Assembly (NCBI GenBank): GCA_903872065.1
Contig: CAIQJJ010000492.1
Span: 1 to 50,204 of the forward strand
Length of the DNA: 50,204 nucleotides
Direction of reading: 5' to 3'
Source of the DNA: an uncultured Anaerolineales bacterium
GTDB lineage: Bacteria; Chloroflexota; Anaerolineae; Anaerolineales; UBA4823
Shown here: positions 42,068-50,192 of the stretch, piece by piece
Layout: each line of letters begins with the position of its first letter
Numbering within the stretch: position 1 is the stretch's first letter
Position numbers and translations under genes: made by a program
Notes under the pieces: model-generated
What the model saw: only the letters and a program-made list of their open reading frames with translations
What the model was told of the DNA's origin: nothing
The model's database searches: none

Positions 42068-42457
42068 ATGAACATTATCCCTAACAAATGTCCAATCTGC
42101 GGCGGCGAAGTGACCGTCACTCGCATCTACTGCCGTGAATGTGATACCACCATCGAAGGCCATTTCGCCGGCCACCCTTTTACGCACCTTAAACCCGAGC
42201 AGCTCGCTTTTGTGGAAACGTTTATCCGCTGCGAGGGCCGCATCAAAAGGATGGAAGAGGAACTCAATCTCTCCTATCCCACCATCCGCAAACAGCTTCA
42301 GGATGTCATCCGCGCCCTGGGATACGAACCGCCCAGCGAAGAGGCTGAGGCAGGCGCCATCACCGAAGAGCGCCGCAAGCGCATCCTGGAAGACCTTGAA
42401 AAAGGTCGCATTGACTACCAGCAGGCCATGCGCTTGCTGCAAGAAAGCGAGGCATAA
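42068..42457 (+). CDS. DUF2089-family zinc-ribbon/helix-turn-helix regulator
   Basis: The 129-residue protein has a zinc ribbon (CPICGGEV...YCRECDTTIEGHF), the helix-turn-helix typical of DUF2089 (LAFVETFIRCEGRIKRMEEELNLSYPTIRKQLQDVIRALGY) and a C-terminal helical hairpin (ITEERRKRILEDLEKGRIDYQQAMRLLQES). The last module recurs in each of the next four proteins. DUF2089 proteins are presumed DNA-binding regulators, so this is probably the regulator of the cluster. It is the first gene after a strong promoter, three bases before the next ATG. Confidence 0.88.
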   Translation: MNIIPNKCPICGGEVTVTRIYCRECDTTIEGHFAGHPFTHLKPEQLAFVETFIRCEGRIKRMEEELNLSYPTIRKQLQDVIRALGYEPPSEEAEAGAITEERRKRILEDLEKGRIDYQQAMRLLQESEA

Positions 42458-42459
42458 TC

Positions 42460-43836
42460 ATGGAAAAGCAATTTCTAACGACCGGGAACACGCCCACGAT
42501 CCGCGTCGAGGTTCTCGGCAATCTCAAGTTGAAAGGCTGGGACGAAGACCAGGTCGTGATCAAAAATTCCCAGGCCGAACACATCACCCTCGAACAGCGC
42601 GGCGAAGAAATCTTTGCCCGCTGCGAATCGGACTGCACTTTGCGCGTGCCACGCGGGGCCAATATTATCGCCCAGGCGCTCCATGGCAATGCAGTCATCA
42701 AAGGACTGGACGGCAAACTCGTCATCGAACGGGCGCACGGCGGGCTGCAACTGAAGGCTACCGGCCCGCTCCAAATCGGGATGGCGCAAGGCGATGTGAT
42801 GGCGAAAAACATTGCGGGCGATTTCGTTGCGCAGCAAATCCTCGGCAACCTGATGCTCAAAAACGTACAAGGCAGCGTCGCCATCCAAAACTCGGTGGAC
42901 GGCAACCTACAGCTTGATAACGTAGATGGCTCTGCTTCGGCCACTGTGCGCGGCAACGCCACCCTGCGCTTCGACCCGACGCCAGGCGCGAAATACAATA
43001 TCTCGGCAGATGGCAACCTTTTCCTGCGCATGCCAGCGGATGCCAGCGCCACCCTCCAGGTCAAAGCTGATGGGCAGTTGATGATTAACCTGGGCGATCT
43101 GCAAGTCAACCAGCACAGCCGCAGCCCTTACCAGGCCACCTTAGGCGATGGCGATGCGGAAGTTGTCCTTTCTGCTCGCGGGAATGCCGTGGTTTCGGGC
43201 CAGGCGCCGGATTGGGAAATGGGCGATTTCGGCGCCGAGGTCGGCAGTGAGTTTGGCGATGAAGTGGGCAACGCAGTGAGCGAGACGGCGGAAAGGATCG
43301 CCACCGAAGTCAGCAGCCAGATCGAAGCCCAAATGGCGACCATCGAAGCGCAAATTGAGGCCCAGATGCAGCAGTTGACGGTTGGGTTGAGCTCGATTGG
43401 CCTGCCTGAAGAAGAGCGCCGGCGGGTGGAAGAGCGCGCCCGCGCCGCCAGTGAACGCGCTGCGGCCCGCGCCCAGGAAAAAGTGCGCCTGGCGCAGGAG
43501 AAACTGGAACGAAAAATGGCCGCCGCCCAGCGCCGCGCCGAAGAGCGCCAGCGCGAGGCCGACCGCCAGGGTCGCCGCGGGTGGAATTTTACCTGGTCAA
43601 CGCCCCCCACCCCTCCTGTTCCGCCCATTCCACCGATTCCGCCTGTCCCCCCCGTTCCCCCGGCGCACGCCATGCCGCCACGCCCGCCAGCGCCGCCATT
43701 CCACGCCCCCGAAGCTCAGGCCAGCAGCGCGCCGGTCAGCGATGAAGAACGCCTGACCATCCTGCGCATGTTGGAGCAGAAGAAGATCACCCTGGATGAG
43801 GCTGAACAACTGTTGAACGCCCTCGAAGGGAAGTAA
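42460..43836 (+). CDS. Beta-helix (DUF4097/YvlB-like) protein with coiled coil, Pro-rich stretch and SHOCT-like C-terminus
   Basis: The 458-residue protein has no signal peptide. Residues about 1-250 are repetitive beta strands (LGNLKLKGW, LHGNAVIKGLDGKL, LGNLMLKNVQGSVAIQNSVDGNLQLDNVDGSA), resembling adhesin-like beta-helices such as DUF4097. A charged coiled coil follows (about 290-375, EIEAQ/RAAARAQEKVRLAQEKLERK). A proline-rich run (about 380-410, PPIPPIPPVPPV) comes next. The end carries the hairpin module EERLTILRMLEQKKITLDEAEQLLNALEG. B. subtilis YvlB and enterococcal LiaX combine the same module with a beta-helix, in the opposite order. Confidence 0.78.
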   Translation: MEKQFLTTGNTPTIRVEVLGNLKLKGWDEDQVVIKNSQAEHITLEQRGEEIFARCESDCTLRVPRGANIIAQALHGNAVIKGLDGKLVIERAHGGLQLKATGPLQIGMAQGDVMAKNIAGDFVAQQILGNLMLKNVQGSVAIQNSVDGNLQLDNVDGSASATVRGNATLRFDPTPGAKYNISADGNLFLRMPADASATLQVKADGQLMINLGDLQVNQHSRSPYQATLGDGDAEVVLSARGNAVVSGQAPDWEMGDFGAEVGSEFGDEVGNAVSETAERIATEVSSQIEAQMATIEAQIEAQMQQLTVGLSSIGLPEEERRRVEERARAASERAAARAQEKVRLAQEKLERKMAAAQRRAEERQREADRQGRRGWNFTWSTPPTPPVPPIPPIPPVPPVPPAHAMPPRPPAPPFHAPEAQASSAPVSDEERLTILRMLEQKKITLDEAEQLLNALEGK

Positions 43837-43874
43837 AAAGCTGATTTTCTGTGAGCAGAAGAAAGCTCTCTCTT

Positions 43875-44633
43875 ATGTCTGACGAACGAGTACGCATCCT
43901 TGAAATGATCAACAGCGGTGTGATTACCGCCGAACAAGGCCTGGCGCTGATCAAGGCGATGGAAGAGGACGACTCTTCCCCGGCTGAGACAGTTGAAGCA
44001 GCGCAGCCGGCCAGCCCGATCTTGCCGGAGACGGTTGAACCCCCGGCGGCTGAACCAGCCAAAGCGCCAGAGGCGGGCGAGGCGCAGCCAGAAAGCCCCT
44101 CGCAGCCCGCCGCCGCGCCGGAGGAGGAAGTCTTTGCCCCTGAACCGGAAGACCCTCCCCAAGAAGCCGCTCCGCTGCCGACACACAGTGAGCCGCCAAG
44201 CCTGGCGCACTACCGCAGCTTTTGGCGCATCCCCGTGACCATTGGCCTCGTCATAACCATCCTGGCGGCCATCTTGATGTTCCTGGCCTACCAGGACAGT
44301 GAGATTGGCTTTTGGTTCGCTTGCACGTGGTTTCCCTTCCTACTCGGCGTCCTCATCCTGAGCTTAGGCTGGGCCAGTCATTACAACCCCTGGCTGCACC
44401 TGCGCATCCGGCAGAAGCCGGGGTCGCGCCCCGAGAAAATCTCGATCAGCTTCCCCCTGCCGGTTGGACTGGTTCATTGGGTCATGCCATTCTTCCGGGA
44501 CAAAATTCCCGCCAGAAACGGAGTTGACCCCGTCGAGATGATCGGCTTGCTCAAAAACGTTTCGCCAGACAAACCGCTGTATATTGAGGTTGATGAACCC
44601 GGCGGTGAACATGTGGAAATTTATATCGGATAG
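43875..44633 (+). CDS. YvlB-like hairpin-module membrane protein, first of three tandem paralogues
   Basis: The 252-residue protein starts with the hairpin module (DERVRILEMINSGVITAEQGLALIKAMEED). An acidic Pro/Ala/Glu-rich linker follows, then two membrane segments (VTIGLVITILAAILMFLAY; FWFACTWFPFLLGVLILSLGW). The C-terminal domain ends in ISFPLPVGLVHWV...EPGGEHVEIYIG and resembles the ends of the next two proteins. ATG 43875 fits the start of the module in its paralogues; an in-frame GTG at 43851 is possible. The paralogues lack the membrane segments, so this member may anchor the group. Confidence 0.75.
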   Translation: MSDERVRILEMINSGVITAEQGLALIKAMEEDDSSPAETVEAAQPASPILPETVEPPAAEPAKAPEAGEAQPESPSQPAAAPEEEVFAPEPEDPPQEAAPLPTHSEPPSLAHYRSFWRIPVTIGLVITILAAILMFLAYQDSEIGFWFACTWFPFLLGVLILSLGWASHYNPWLHLRIRQKPGSRPEKISISFPLPVGLVHWVMPFFRDKIPARNGVDPVEMIGLLKNVSPDKPLYIEVDEPGGEHVEIYIG

Positions 44634-44651
44634 AAGGATACGGAGGTAACT

Positions 44652-45032
44652 ATGGTGACATCTGAAGAACGAATGCGAATCCTGCGCATGATCCAGGAAG
44701 GCAAAATCACCGCCGATGAAGGCGCCAAACTGTTAGCGGCGCTGCGCGAAAGCCGGAAAGAGGCGCGCGAAGTGGCCTCGATGAGCCGCGCCAACAAGAG
44801 CTGGCTGCGCGTGCGGGTGACAGATATGAAGAGCGGCCGGACGAAGGTCAGCGTGAACCTGCCGATGGGCCTGGTGGATGCTGGCATGCGCATTGGGGCG
44901 CAATATGCCCCGCAGCTGGGCGGGATTGATATCTCGCAGTTTATGGATGAGATCAAATCCGGCGCCCAGGGAAAAATCATTGATGTAATTGATGAAGAAG
45001 ACGGCGAACACGTAGAAATTTTTGTCGAGTAA
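44652..45032 (+). CDS. YvlB-like hairpin-module protein, second tandem paralogue (126 aa)
   Basis: The hairpin module (EERMRILRMIQEGKITADEGAKLLAAL, about 4-30) is joined by a short basic linker to a C-terminal domain WLRVRVTDMKSGRTKVSVNLPMGLVDAGMRIG...GKIIDVIDEEDGEHVEIFVE. There is no membrane segment or signal peptide. GGAGG precedes the ATG. The C-terminal domain is about half identical by eye to that of the next gene, so they arose by tandem duplication. Confidence 0.8.
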   Translation: MVTSEERMRILRMIQEGKITADEGAKLLAALRESRKEAREVASMSRANKSWLRVRVTDMKSGRTKVSVNLPMGLVDAGMRIGAQYAPQLGGIDISQFMDEIKSGAQGKIIDVIDEEDGEHVEIFVE

Positions 45033-45075
45033 GGCTGGGATTTTAGCAATCCCGGTTTTTAAGGAGTAAAAAGTC

Positions 45076-45564
45076 ATGATGCCCTCAGCAGAATCCCTCA
45101 AAATTTTGCAAATGATTGAGCAAGGTCAGATCACCGCCGAAGAAGGTGTGCGCCTGCTAACCGCCGCGCAAGCGGCCTCACCCAACAAGACCGTTGTCGC
45201 CGAAGCGCCGGCCCACGCGGAAACACCGGAGCAAACTCCGACGACGGAAGCGCCCCCGGCAGCGGAACAGGCGCCGGCCCCCGAGCATGCTTCGCCCTCC
45301 GCGCCCGTTCCGGCGCGTTCTTCAGGCGGAGGTTGGTTTCGCATTCGCGTCACCGACATGAAAACCAACCGCAGCAAAGTGACGGTCAACCTGCCGCTCA
45401 GCCTGATGGCGGCCGGCCTGAAGATCGGCGCCCACTACGCCCCCGAACTGAAGGACATGAACCTGGCGGAAGTTTTCAAAGAACTACGCGATACGCAGCC
45501 GGGCAAGATTGTGGATGTAATGGATGATGAAGACGGCGAGCATGTGGAGATTTTCGTCGAATAA
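45076..45564 (+). CDS. YvlB-like hairpin-module protein, third tandem paralogue (162 aa)
   Basis: The layout matches the preceding protein: hairpin module (AESLKILQMIEQGQITAEEGVRLLTAA), a longer Ala/Pro/Glu-rich linker (about 35-85), then WFRIRVTDMKTNRSKVTVNLPLSLMAAGLKIGAHYAPELKDMNL...GKIVDVMDDEDGEHVEIFVE. It is soluble. AAGGAG precedes the ATG at 45076, with a second ATG right after it. It is the last gene before the cluster terminator. Confidence 0.8.
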   Translation: MMPSAESLKILQMIEQGQITAEEGVRLLTAAQAASPNKTVVAEAPAHAETPEQTPTTEAPPAAEQAPAPEHASPSAPVPARSSGGGWFRIRVTDMKTNRSKVTVNLPLSLMAAGLKIGAHYAPELKDMNLAEVFKELRDTQPGKIVDVMDDEDGEHVEIFVE

Positions 45565-45658
45565 GCGCCAATCACTTTAGTGGTCAGTTTAGCAACCAGT
45601 TCATTGAACCAATTTGACCTGTCCTGAGTAATATTGTTGTATATTCTCCTTCATTGTG

Positions 45659-45692
45659 AAAGCAGTCTCAGGCCCGCGCCTGAGACTGCTTT
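45659..45692 (+). terminator. Hairpin after the hairpin-module cluster
   Basis: A 14-bp stem (AAAGCAGTCTCAGG with CCTGAGACTGCTTT, loop CCCGCG) lies 94 bases after the cluster and just before the MFS -10 box. Only a short T-run follows the stem, but the stem itself ends in TTT. Confidence 0.65.
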
Positions 45693-45696
45693 GCGT

Positions 45697-45702
45697 TATA
45701 CT
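45697..45702 (+). promoter_or_regulatory. -10 box of the MFS gene (leaderless)
   Basis: TATACT ends six bases before the ATG at 45709, so transcription should begin at the start codon. There is no ribosome site. Confidence 0.4.
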
Positions 45703-45708
45703 TAAGCC

Positions 45709-47049
45709 ATGAACCTATCCCCCTCTTCCCCTTCCTCAACACGCCTCCCATCTGGGATGTTCGCCTTTCTCATCGTGTGGCTGGGCCAGACGATCTCCGT
45801 CTTAGCCACCAACATGACTGGTTTTGCCCTGACCATTTGGGCTTACCAGGAAACCGGCAGCGCCACCGCGCTAGGACTGATGCAAGTTTGCTTCATTACA
45901 CCCTTTTTGCTCATCTCGCCGATCGCCGGGGTGATGGTAGATCGGCAAAACCGTAAATTGATGATGATGATGAGCGACCTGGGGGCCGGCGCGGCGACCA
46001 TTGCCATCCTGGTGCTGCAAGCGACCGGGCATCTGCAAATCTGGCATTTGTACATCACCGCCATCGTCACTGGCACGTTCAACGCTTTTCAGTGGCCGGC
46101 GTTTTCCGCCGCCATCACCACCATGCTGCCGAAAGAGCAGTACACGCGCGCCAATGGCTTGATGTCGTTGATTGAGGCCGGGCCGGGCGTTTTTTCGCCC
46201 CTGCTCGCTGGCGCGCTGATGCCGGTGATCGGCTTTACCGGCATCTTGCTGATTGATGTCGCCACCTTCATCCTGGCGATCCTGGCGCTGCTGATTGTCT
46301 TTGTGCCGCAGCCGCAGCGCACTGCGGAGGGCATCAAAGCCGAAGGCAGCCTCCTCAAAGAAGCCGCCTATGGATTTCGCTACATCTTTGAGCGCCCCAG
46401 CCTGTTGGGATTGCAACTGGTCTTTCTGATGGGCAACCTGATGAGCGGTATTGCCGGCGTTGTCGTCGCGCCGATGATCCTGTCGCGCACCAATTTCAAC
46501 CAGCAGACTTACGGGATGGTGCAGTCTGTGATGGCGGCTGGCGCGGTGATGGGCGGCGTCTTGATCAGCGTTTGGGGAGGCACCAAACGCCGCGTGCATG
46601 GGGTGCTGTTGGGGTGGATGTTCAGCAGTTTGATTGGACAAACTCTGCTCGGCTTAGGACGCGACCTGCCGCTATGGCTGGCGGCGGCGTTCTTGGGCAC
46701 TCTATTCATCCCCTGGGTCAACAGTTCCAACCAGGCCATCTGGCAGGCCAAGGTCGCGCCTGATTTGCAGGGGCGCGTCTTCTCGGCGCGCCGCCTGATC
46801 GCCTGGATCACGCAGCCGATCGCGCCGCTGATCGGCGGGCCGCTGGCCGATTTCGTGCTGGAGCCAGCGATGCGCGAGGGCGGTTGGTTGGCTGGAACTT
46901 TTGGCTGGCTGGTGGGCGTCGGCCCAGGCTCAGGGATGGCGCTGGTGTTAATCTTCACCGGCCTGTGCGCAGCGTTGGTCGGAGTGGGAGGCTACGCCTT
47001 CCGCGCGGTGCGGGATGCAGAGAGCATCCTGCCCGATTACATTCCATGA
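45709..47049 (+). CDS. MFS exporter (MFS_3, enterobactin/macrolide-efflux-like)
   Basis: The 446-residue protein has about twelve membrane segments, a FAFLIVWLGQTISVLATNMTGFALTIWAYQETGSA start, the SPIAGVMVDRQNRKLMMMMSD motif A and GGTKRRVHGVLLG at the repeat start of the second half. This pattern matches the EntS/MefA-like exporters. The substrate is unknown. No Shine-Dalgarno sequence is visible. The downstream DUF4127 gene starts 22 bases after its stop and is probably co-transcribed. Confidence 0.9.
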   Translation: MNLSPSSPSSTRLPSGMFAFLIVWLGQTISVLATNMTGFALTIWAYQETGSATALGLMQVCFITPFLLISPIAGVMVDRQNRKLMMMMSDLGAGAATIAILVLQATGHLQIWHLYITAIVTGTFNAFQWPAFSAAITTMLPKEQYTRANGLMSLIEAGPGVFSPLLAGALMPVIGFTGILLIDVATFILAILALLIVFVPQPQRTAEGIKAEGSLLKEAAYGFRYIFERPSLLGLQLVFLMGNLMSGIAGVVVAPMILSRTNFNQQTYGMVQSVMAAGAVMGGVLISVWGGTKRRVHGVLLGWMFSSLIGQTLLGLGRDLPLWLAAAFLGTLFIPWVNSSNQAIWQAKVAPDLQGRVFSARRLIAWITQPIAPLIGGPLADFVLEPAMREGGWLAGTFGWLVGVGPGSGMALVLIFTGLCAALVGVGGYAFRAVRDAESILPDYIP

Positions 47050-47071
47050 TCCGATAACAATTGAGGTTGGT

Positions 47072-48808
47072 ATGCTCCCGCAAAAGAATCCTGTGAACCC
47101 TGACCGCTTGATTGTCATTCCATTGGATGATCGGATTGTCAATTATGAATGCCCGCAGCTCTTAGGAGAAGCCGGCGGGGTGGAAGTGCAAATGCCGCCC
47201 AAAGATTGGCTTGGCACTCCCTGGCGCACGGGACAGATGGAGAATATTTCCAACTGGCTGGCTGAGGCTGTCCAGGCCGGGGCGAGCGGGATCATCGTTG
47301 CGCTGGACACGCTGGGCTACGGCGGGCTGGTCAACTCGCGGCGCTCATCGGATACGGCGGAAGAGGTCATGGCGCGCCTGCAAATTTTGGGCGAGTTGAA
47401 AGCGCAGCGCCCGGCCCTGAGCATTTTGGCCTACAATATCCTGATGCGGATTAACCGCAGCAATGACGCTGAGGAAGAAAAACCTTACGTGGCGGTCTAT
47501 GGCAGCCGCCTGTTCGAGATGTCAGTCTGCGCTGACAAACAAAATATGGCGGTGGCCAGCCCCGAAGACCAGACCCGCCTGGCGGCGCTGCAAGCAGAAA
47601 TTCCGCCTGAGATCGTCGCCGACTACCTGGCAGGCCGGGCGCGCAATCATCAAGTCAACCGCGCCATGCTGGATTGGACAAAGGCCGGCGTGTTTGACTA
47701 TCTGATCATCGCCCAGGATGACACGGTAGATTACGGCTGGAATATCGCCGAGGCGCGCCGCCTGCGGCAAGAGGCGCGCGAGAAGCGCCTGGCCGCCAAA
47801 GTATCCGTCTACCCCGGCGCGGATGATATTGGCATGCTGCTGGTGGGACGCTTTCTCGCCAGCCGGCGCGGTTTTCAGCCGCGGATTTGGACGCGTTATA
47901 GCAGCGCCCGCCATGCCCAGGTGATCACCGACTACGAAGACCGGCCAATGGAAGAACTGGTCAAGGCCCATTTAGGGCCGTTGGGCGGCATCCTGGCCGA
48001 AAGCCCCGACCAGGCGGATATCTGGCTCTATCTCAACACGCCGGCGGAAATCCAGGGCAATGGGCCGGATCAATATGTGGTCTCGGTGGATGAGGCTTAC
48101 ATTCGCGCCCAGCCTCCCGCAGTGCAGCAGGCCTTTCGCAATTACCTGGCTTACCCCGGTCTGCAAGACACCCTGCGTGAGATGCACACGCCGCAGCGCA
48201 ACGGCGTCGAGTTCGCCCGCAGCCTGCAGCAGGCGCTGCAAAGCGGCAAGACCTGCGCCCTGGCAGATGTGGCTTTCGTCAATGCCAGCGATAAGGCGCT
48301 CGGCGACACTTTGTGCGAACTGACCGATATCGCCCAACTGGCGGCTTATGGGGGCTGGAACACCGCCGGCAATACCTTGGGAACGGTCATCGGGCAGGCG
48401 GTCATCCGCCATCTCCAACGCCTGTACGGCGCGACGCCGCAAATGCTGGCCGCCCACGCCCGTTTCCTCTTCCTGCGTTTTGTTGAGGACTACCTCTATC
48501 AAAGTCACTGGCGCACCAAATTCATGCTCGAAACCCTGCCGCAGATCGGCGCCAGGCCGACGACCGGCAAGCTTGAGCCAGAACACCTGCCGCAAGTGTT
48601 GGAACTGCTCGTCCAACAGTTGCGCGCCGCAGCCAACAGCCTGGCGCAAGAGGCCTTTGTGGGCAAAAGCATCGCCGCCGGAGAGACCGCCATCGTCCTG
48701 GAGGCGCTCAGGATTGACGGACTCTCCCTGCCGTGGGGACGCCTGTTCGACCTGACGCTGGACATCGGCTGTGAGTACCGCGTCCATACGCAAGAAGATC
48801 GCCAATGA
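47072..48808 (+). CDS. DUF4127-family protein
   Basis: This 578-residue soluble protein of the DUF4127 family is recognised by DRLIVIPLDDRIVNYECPQLLGEAGG, PPKDWLGTPWRTGQMENISNWL, ALDTLGYGGLVNSRRSSDTAEEVMARL, NILMRINRSNDAEEEKPYVAVYGSRLF, AQDDTVDYGWNIAEARRL, YPGADDIGMLLVGRFL and GWNTAGNTLGTVIGQAVIRHL. No function is established. GAGG precedes ATG 47072; earlier in-frame codons overlap the MFS gene. Pairing with an exporter suggests a role with its substrate, but this is only a neighbourhood argument. Confidence 0.85.
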   Translation: MLPQKNPVNPDRLIVIPLDDRIVNYECPQLLGEAGGVEVQMPPKDWLGTPWRTGQMENISNWLAEAVQAGASGIIVALDTLGYGGLVNSRRSSDTAEEVMARLQILGELKAQRPALSILAYNILMRINRSNDAEEEKPYVAVYGSRLFEMSVCADKQNMAVASPEDQTRLAALQAEIPPEIVADYLAGRARNHQVNRAMLDWTKAGVFDYLIIAQDDTVDYGWNIAEARRLRQEAREKRLAAKVSVYPGADDIGMLLVGRFLASRRGFQPRIWTRYSSARHAQVITDYEDRPMEELVKAHLGPLGGILAESPDQADIWLYLNTPAEIQGNGPDQYVVSVDEAYIRAQPPAVQQAFRNYLAYPGLQDTLREMHTPQRNGVEFARSLQQALQSGKTCALADVAFVNASDKALGDTLCELTDIAQLAAYGGWNTAGNTLGTVIGQAVIRHLQRLYGATPQMLAAHARFLFLRFVEDYLYQSHWRTKFMLETLPQIGARPTTGKLEPEHLPQVLELLVQQLRAAANSLAQEAFVGKSIAAGETAIVLEALRIDGLSLPWGRLFDLTLDIGCEYRVHTQEDRQ

Positions 48809-48834
48809 ATGCGGGTGTACTCAAGCAGCGCCAG

Positions 48835-49704
48835 CTATTGCAGGCCGGTTAACTCCAGGCTGGTCTGCCACAAGCGCTGCTGATTTTGCCGGTCATAAGA
48901 GATCTTCGCCGAGGGCATCTCGCGCTGCTGATCATCGAAATACTTACCCGTGACGCTCTCCAGCTTGGGCGAGGTCGCCAGGAGCAGTGACGTTTGCGCC
49001 CCCCTTTCCGGCGTCAAGGTCCAGGGCTTCATTAACACCAACACCCACCGCCAGAGCCGGCCATTGTTTGTGGCAAAGTTGGAGGCGACAAAGCCAGGAT
49101 GCAGCACATTGGCAGTGACAGGCTGATCGGCCAGGCGGCGCGCCAGCTCGTAGGTGAACAAAACATTGGCCAGTTTGCTCAACGAATACGCCCCCCAGCC
49201 CGAATAGCGCTGGCTCTGCAGATCATTGAAATCCAGCTTGGCGCCAAAATGCGCCCCGGAGGAGACGTTCACCACGCGGGCGGCTGCGCCGGGTTTTCCA
49301 CTGGCGATCAGCGTCTCCAAGAGCAAATTGGTCAGCAAGAAAGGCGACAGGTGGTTCAACGCAAAAGTCAGTTCCAGACCATCCGCGCTGAGGTAGCGCT
49401 TCATGAAGAAAGCGCCGGCGTTGTTGACCAGCACATCCAGGCGGGAGTAGCGGGCGCGAAATTCCTGCGCCAGCCGCCGCACCTGGCTTTGCTGCGAGAG
49501 ATCGGCCAGGAGATATTCAACCGCCTGGCTGCCGGTCTGTTGGCGGATCTGCGCCGCGACAGAGGCGCTTTTTTCGGCGCTGCGTCCCACCCCGACCACG
49601 ACTGCGCCCCGCCGCGCCAGCTCACGCGCCGTTTCCAACCCGATGCCGGCGGTCGCGCCGGTGACCAGACAAACTTTGCCGCTCATTGAGTTTTGCAAAG
49701 ACAT
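48835..49704 (-). CDS. Short-chain dehydrogenase/reductase (retinol-dehydrogenase-like)
   Basis: The 289-residue protein has the nucleotide motif TGATAGIG (15-22), LVNNAGAF, the catalytic VVNVSSGAHFG Ser and YSLSKLANVLF Tyr/Lys pair. GVGRSAEK after the second strand suggests NADP. It resembles the WW-domain/retinol dehydrogenase subgroup of classical SDRs; the substrate is unknown. GGAGC precedes ATG 49704, so an upstream in-frame extension of 78 codons through non-coding sequence is rejected. It ends convergent with the DUF4127 gene with only 26 bases between. Confidence 0.9.
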   Translation of the reverse strand: MSLQNSMSGKVCLVTGATAGIGLETARELARRGAVVVGVGRSAEKSASVAAQIRQQTGSQAVEYLLADLSQQSQVRRLAQEFRARYSRLDVLVNNAGAFFMKRYLSADGLELTFALNHLSPFLLTNLLLETLIASGKPGAAARVVNVSSGAHFGAKLDFNDLQSQRYSGWGAYSLSKLANVLFTYELARRLADQPVTANVLHPGFVASNFATNNGRLWRWVLVLMKPWTLTPERGAQTSLLLATSPKLESVTGKYFDDQQREMPSAKISYDRQNQQRLWQTSLELTGLQ

Positions 49705-49879
49705 CTTTTTCGCTCCAATTCCTGGTTTTGTTGAAATGCGCCGGCGCCCTAGCTGGCGCGGCGAAGCATGATTTTTTGCCCGCGCCAAGTATAATCGTCC
49801 CCCAAACGAAATCCCAGGCACGCGGGCGCGCTTCTCATAAAATCTTAAGTTAGAAAGCGTGGATTCGTGCAAGATCGGC

Positions 49880-49908
49880 TTGACAAGGGAGGAGGGCGCG
49901 GGTAAAAT
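49880..49908 (+). promoter_or_regulatory. Strong promoter of the tRNA-Phe/tRNA-Gly unit
   Basis: TTGACA (49880-49885), exactly 17 bases, and TAAAAT (49903-49908) form a near-consensus promoter. The leader before tRNA-Phe is about 28 bases. The rest of the gap 49705-49942 holds a TATAAT (49790-49795) without a partner box and nothing else I can identify. Confidence 0.8.
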
Positions 49909-49942
49909 TGCTTCGCTTGATTGGATAGTCTTGTACATTTAG

Positions 49943-50015
49943 GCCGAGATAGCTCAGTTGGTAGAGCACGCGACTGAAAATTGCGGTGTCGTCAGTTCGA
50001 TCCTGACTCTCGGCA
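49943..50015 (+). tRNA. tRNA-Phe (anticodon GAA)
   Basis: The 73-base cloverleaf has an acceptor GCCGAGA/TCTCGGC, a D arm GCTC-AGTTGGTA-GAGC, an anticodon stem CGCGA/TTGCG with loop CTGAAAA (anticodon GAA), a T arm GTCAG-TTCGATC-CTGAC and discriminator A. The 3' CCA is not encoded. Confidence 0.96.
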
Positions 50016-50058
50016 CTGACGACCCGTAAGGGTCGCGACGACCTGAAAGGTCAAAGAT

Positions 50059-50131
50059 GCGGGCATGGTTCAGTTGGTAGAACGACTCCTTGCCAAGGAG
50101 TAGGTCACGGGTTCGAGTCCCGTTGCCCGCT
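50059..50131 (+). tRNA. tRNA-Gly (anticodon GCC)
   Basis: The 73-base cloverleaf has an acceptor GCGGGCA/TGCCCGC, an anticodon stem ACTCC/GGAGT with loop TTGCCAA (anticodon GCC), a T arm ACGGG-TTCGAGT-CCCGT and discriminator T. It lies 43 bases after tRNA-Phe, in the same transcript. Confidence 0.96.
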
Positions 50132-50155
50132 CTCAGGATAGAGCGCTTTGAAGGT

Positions 50156-50192
50156 AGATTGCTGATTGGAACTCAATCAGCAATCTTTCTTT
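50156..50192 (+). terminator. Terminator of the tRNA-Phe/tRNA-Gly unit
   Basis: AGATTGCTGATTG and CAATCAGCAATCT form a 13-bp perfect stem with loop GAACT, followed by TTCTTT. It ends the transcript 24 bases after tRNA-Gly. Confidence 0.85.

Noticed and set aside
43590..43700. Repeat array (CRISPR or minisatellite) in the CCGCCCATTCC-like stretch
   Set aside because: It is the coding sequence of a proline-rich linker with irregular spacing and no spacers.
49705..49938. 78-codon N-terminal extension of the SDR
   Set aside because: The extension has no SDR or targeting features and runs through promoter sequence. The internal ATG at 49704 has GGAGC and places TGATAGIG at the usual position.
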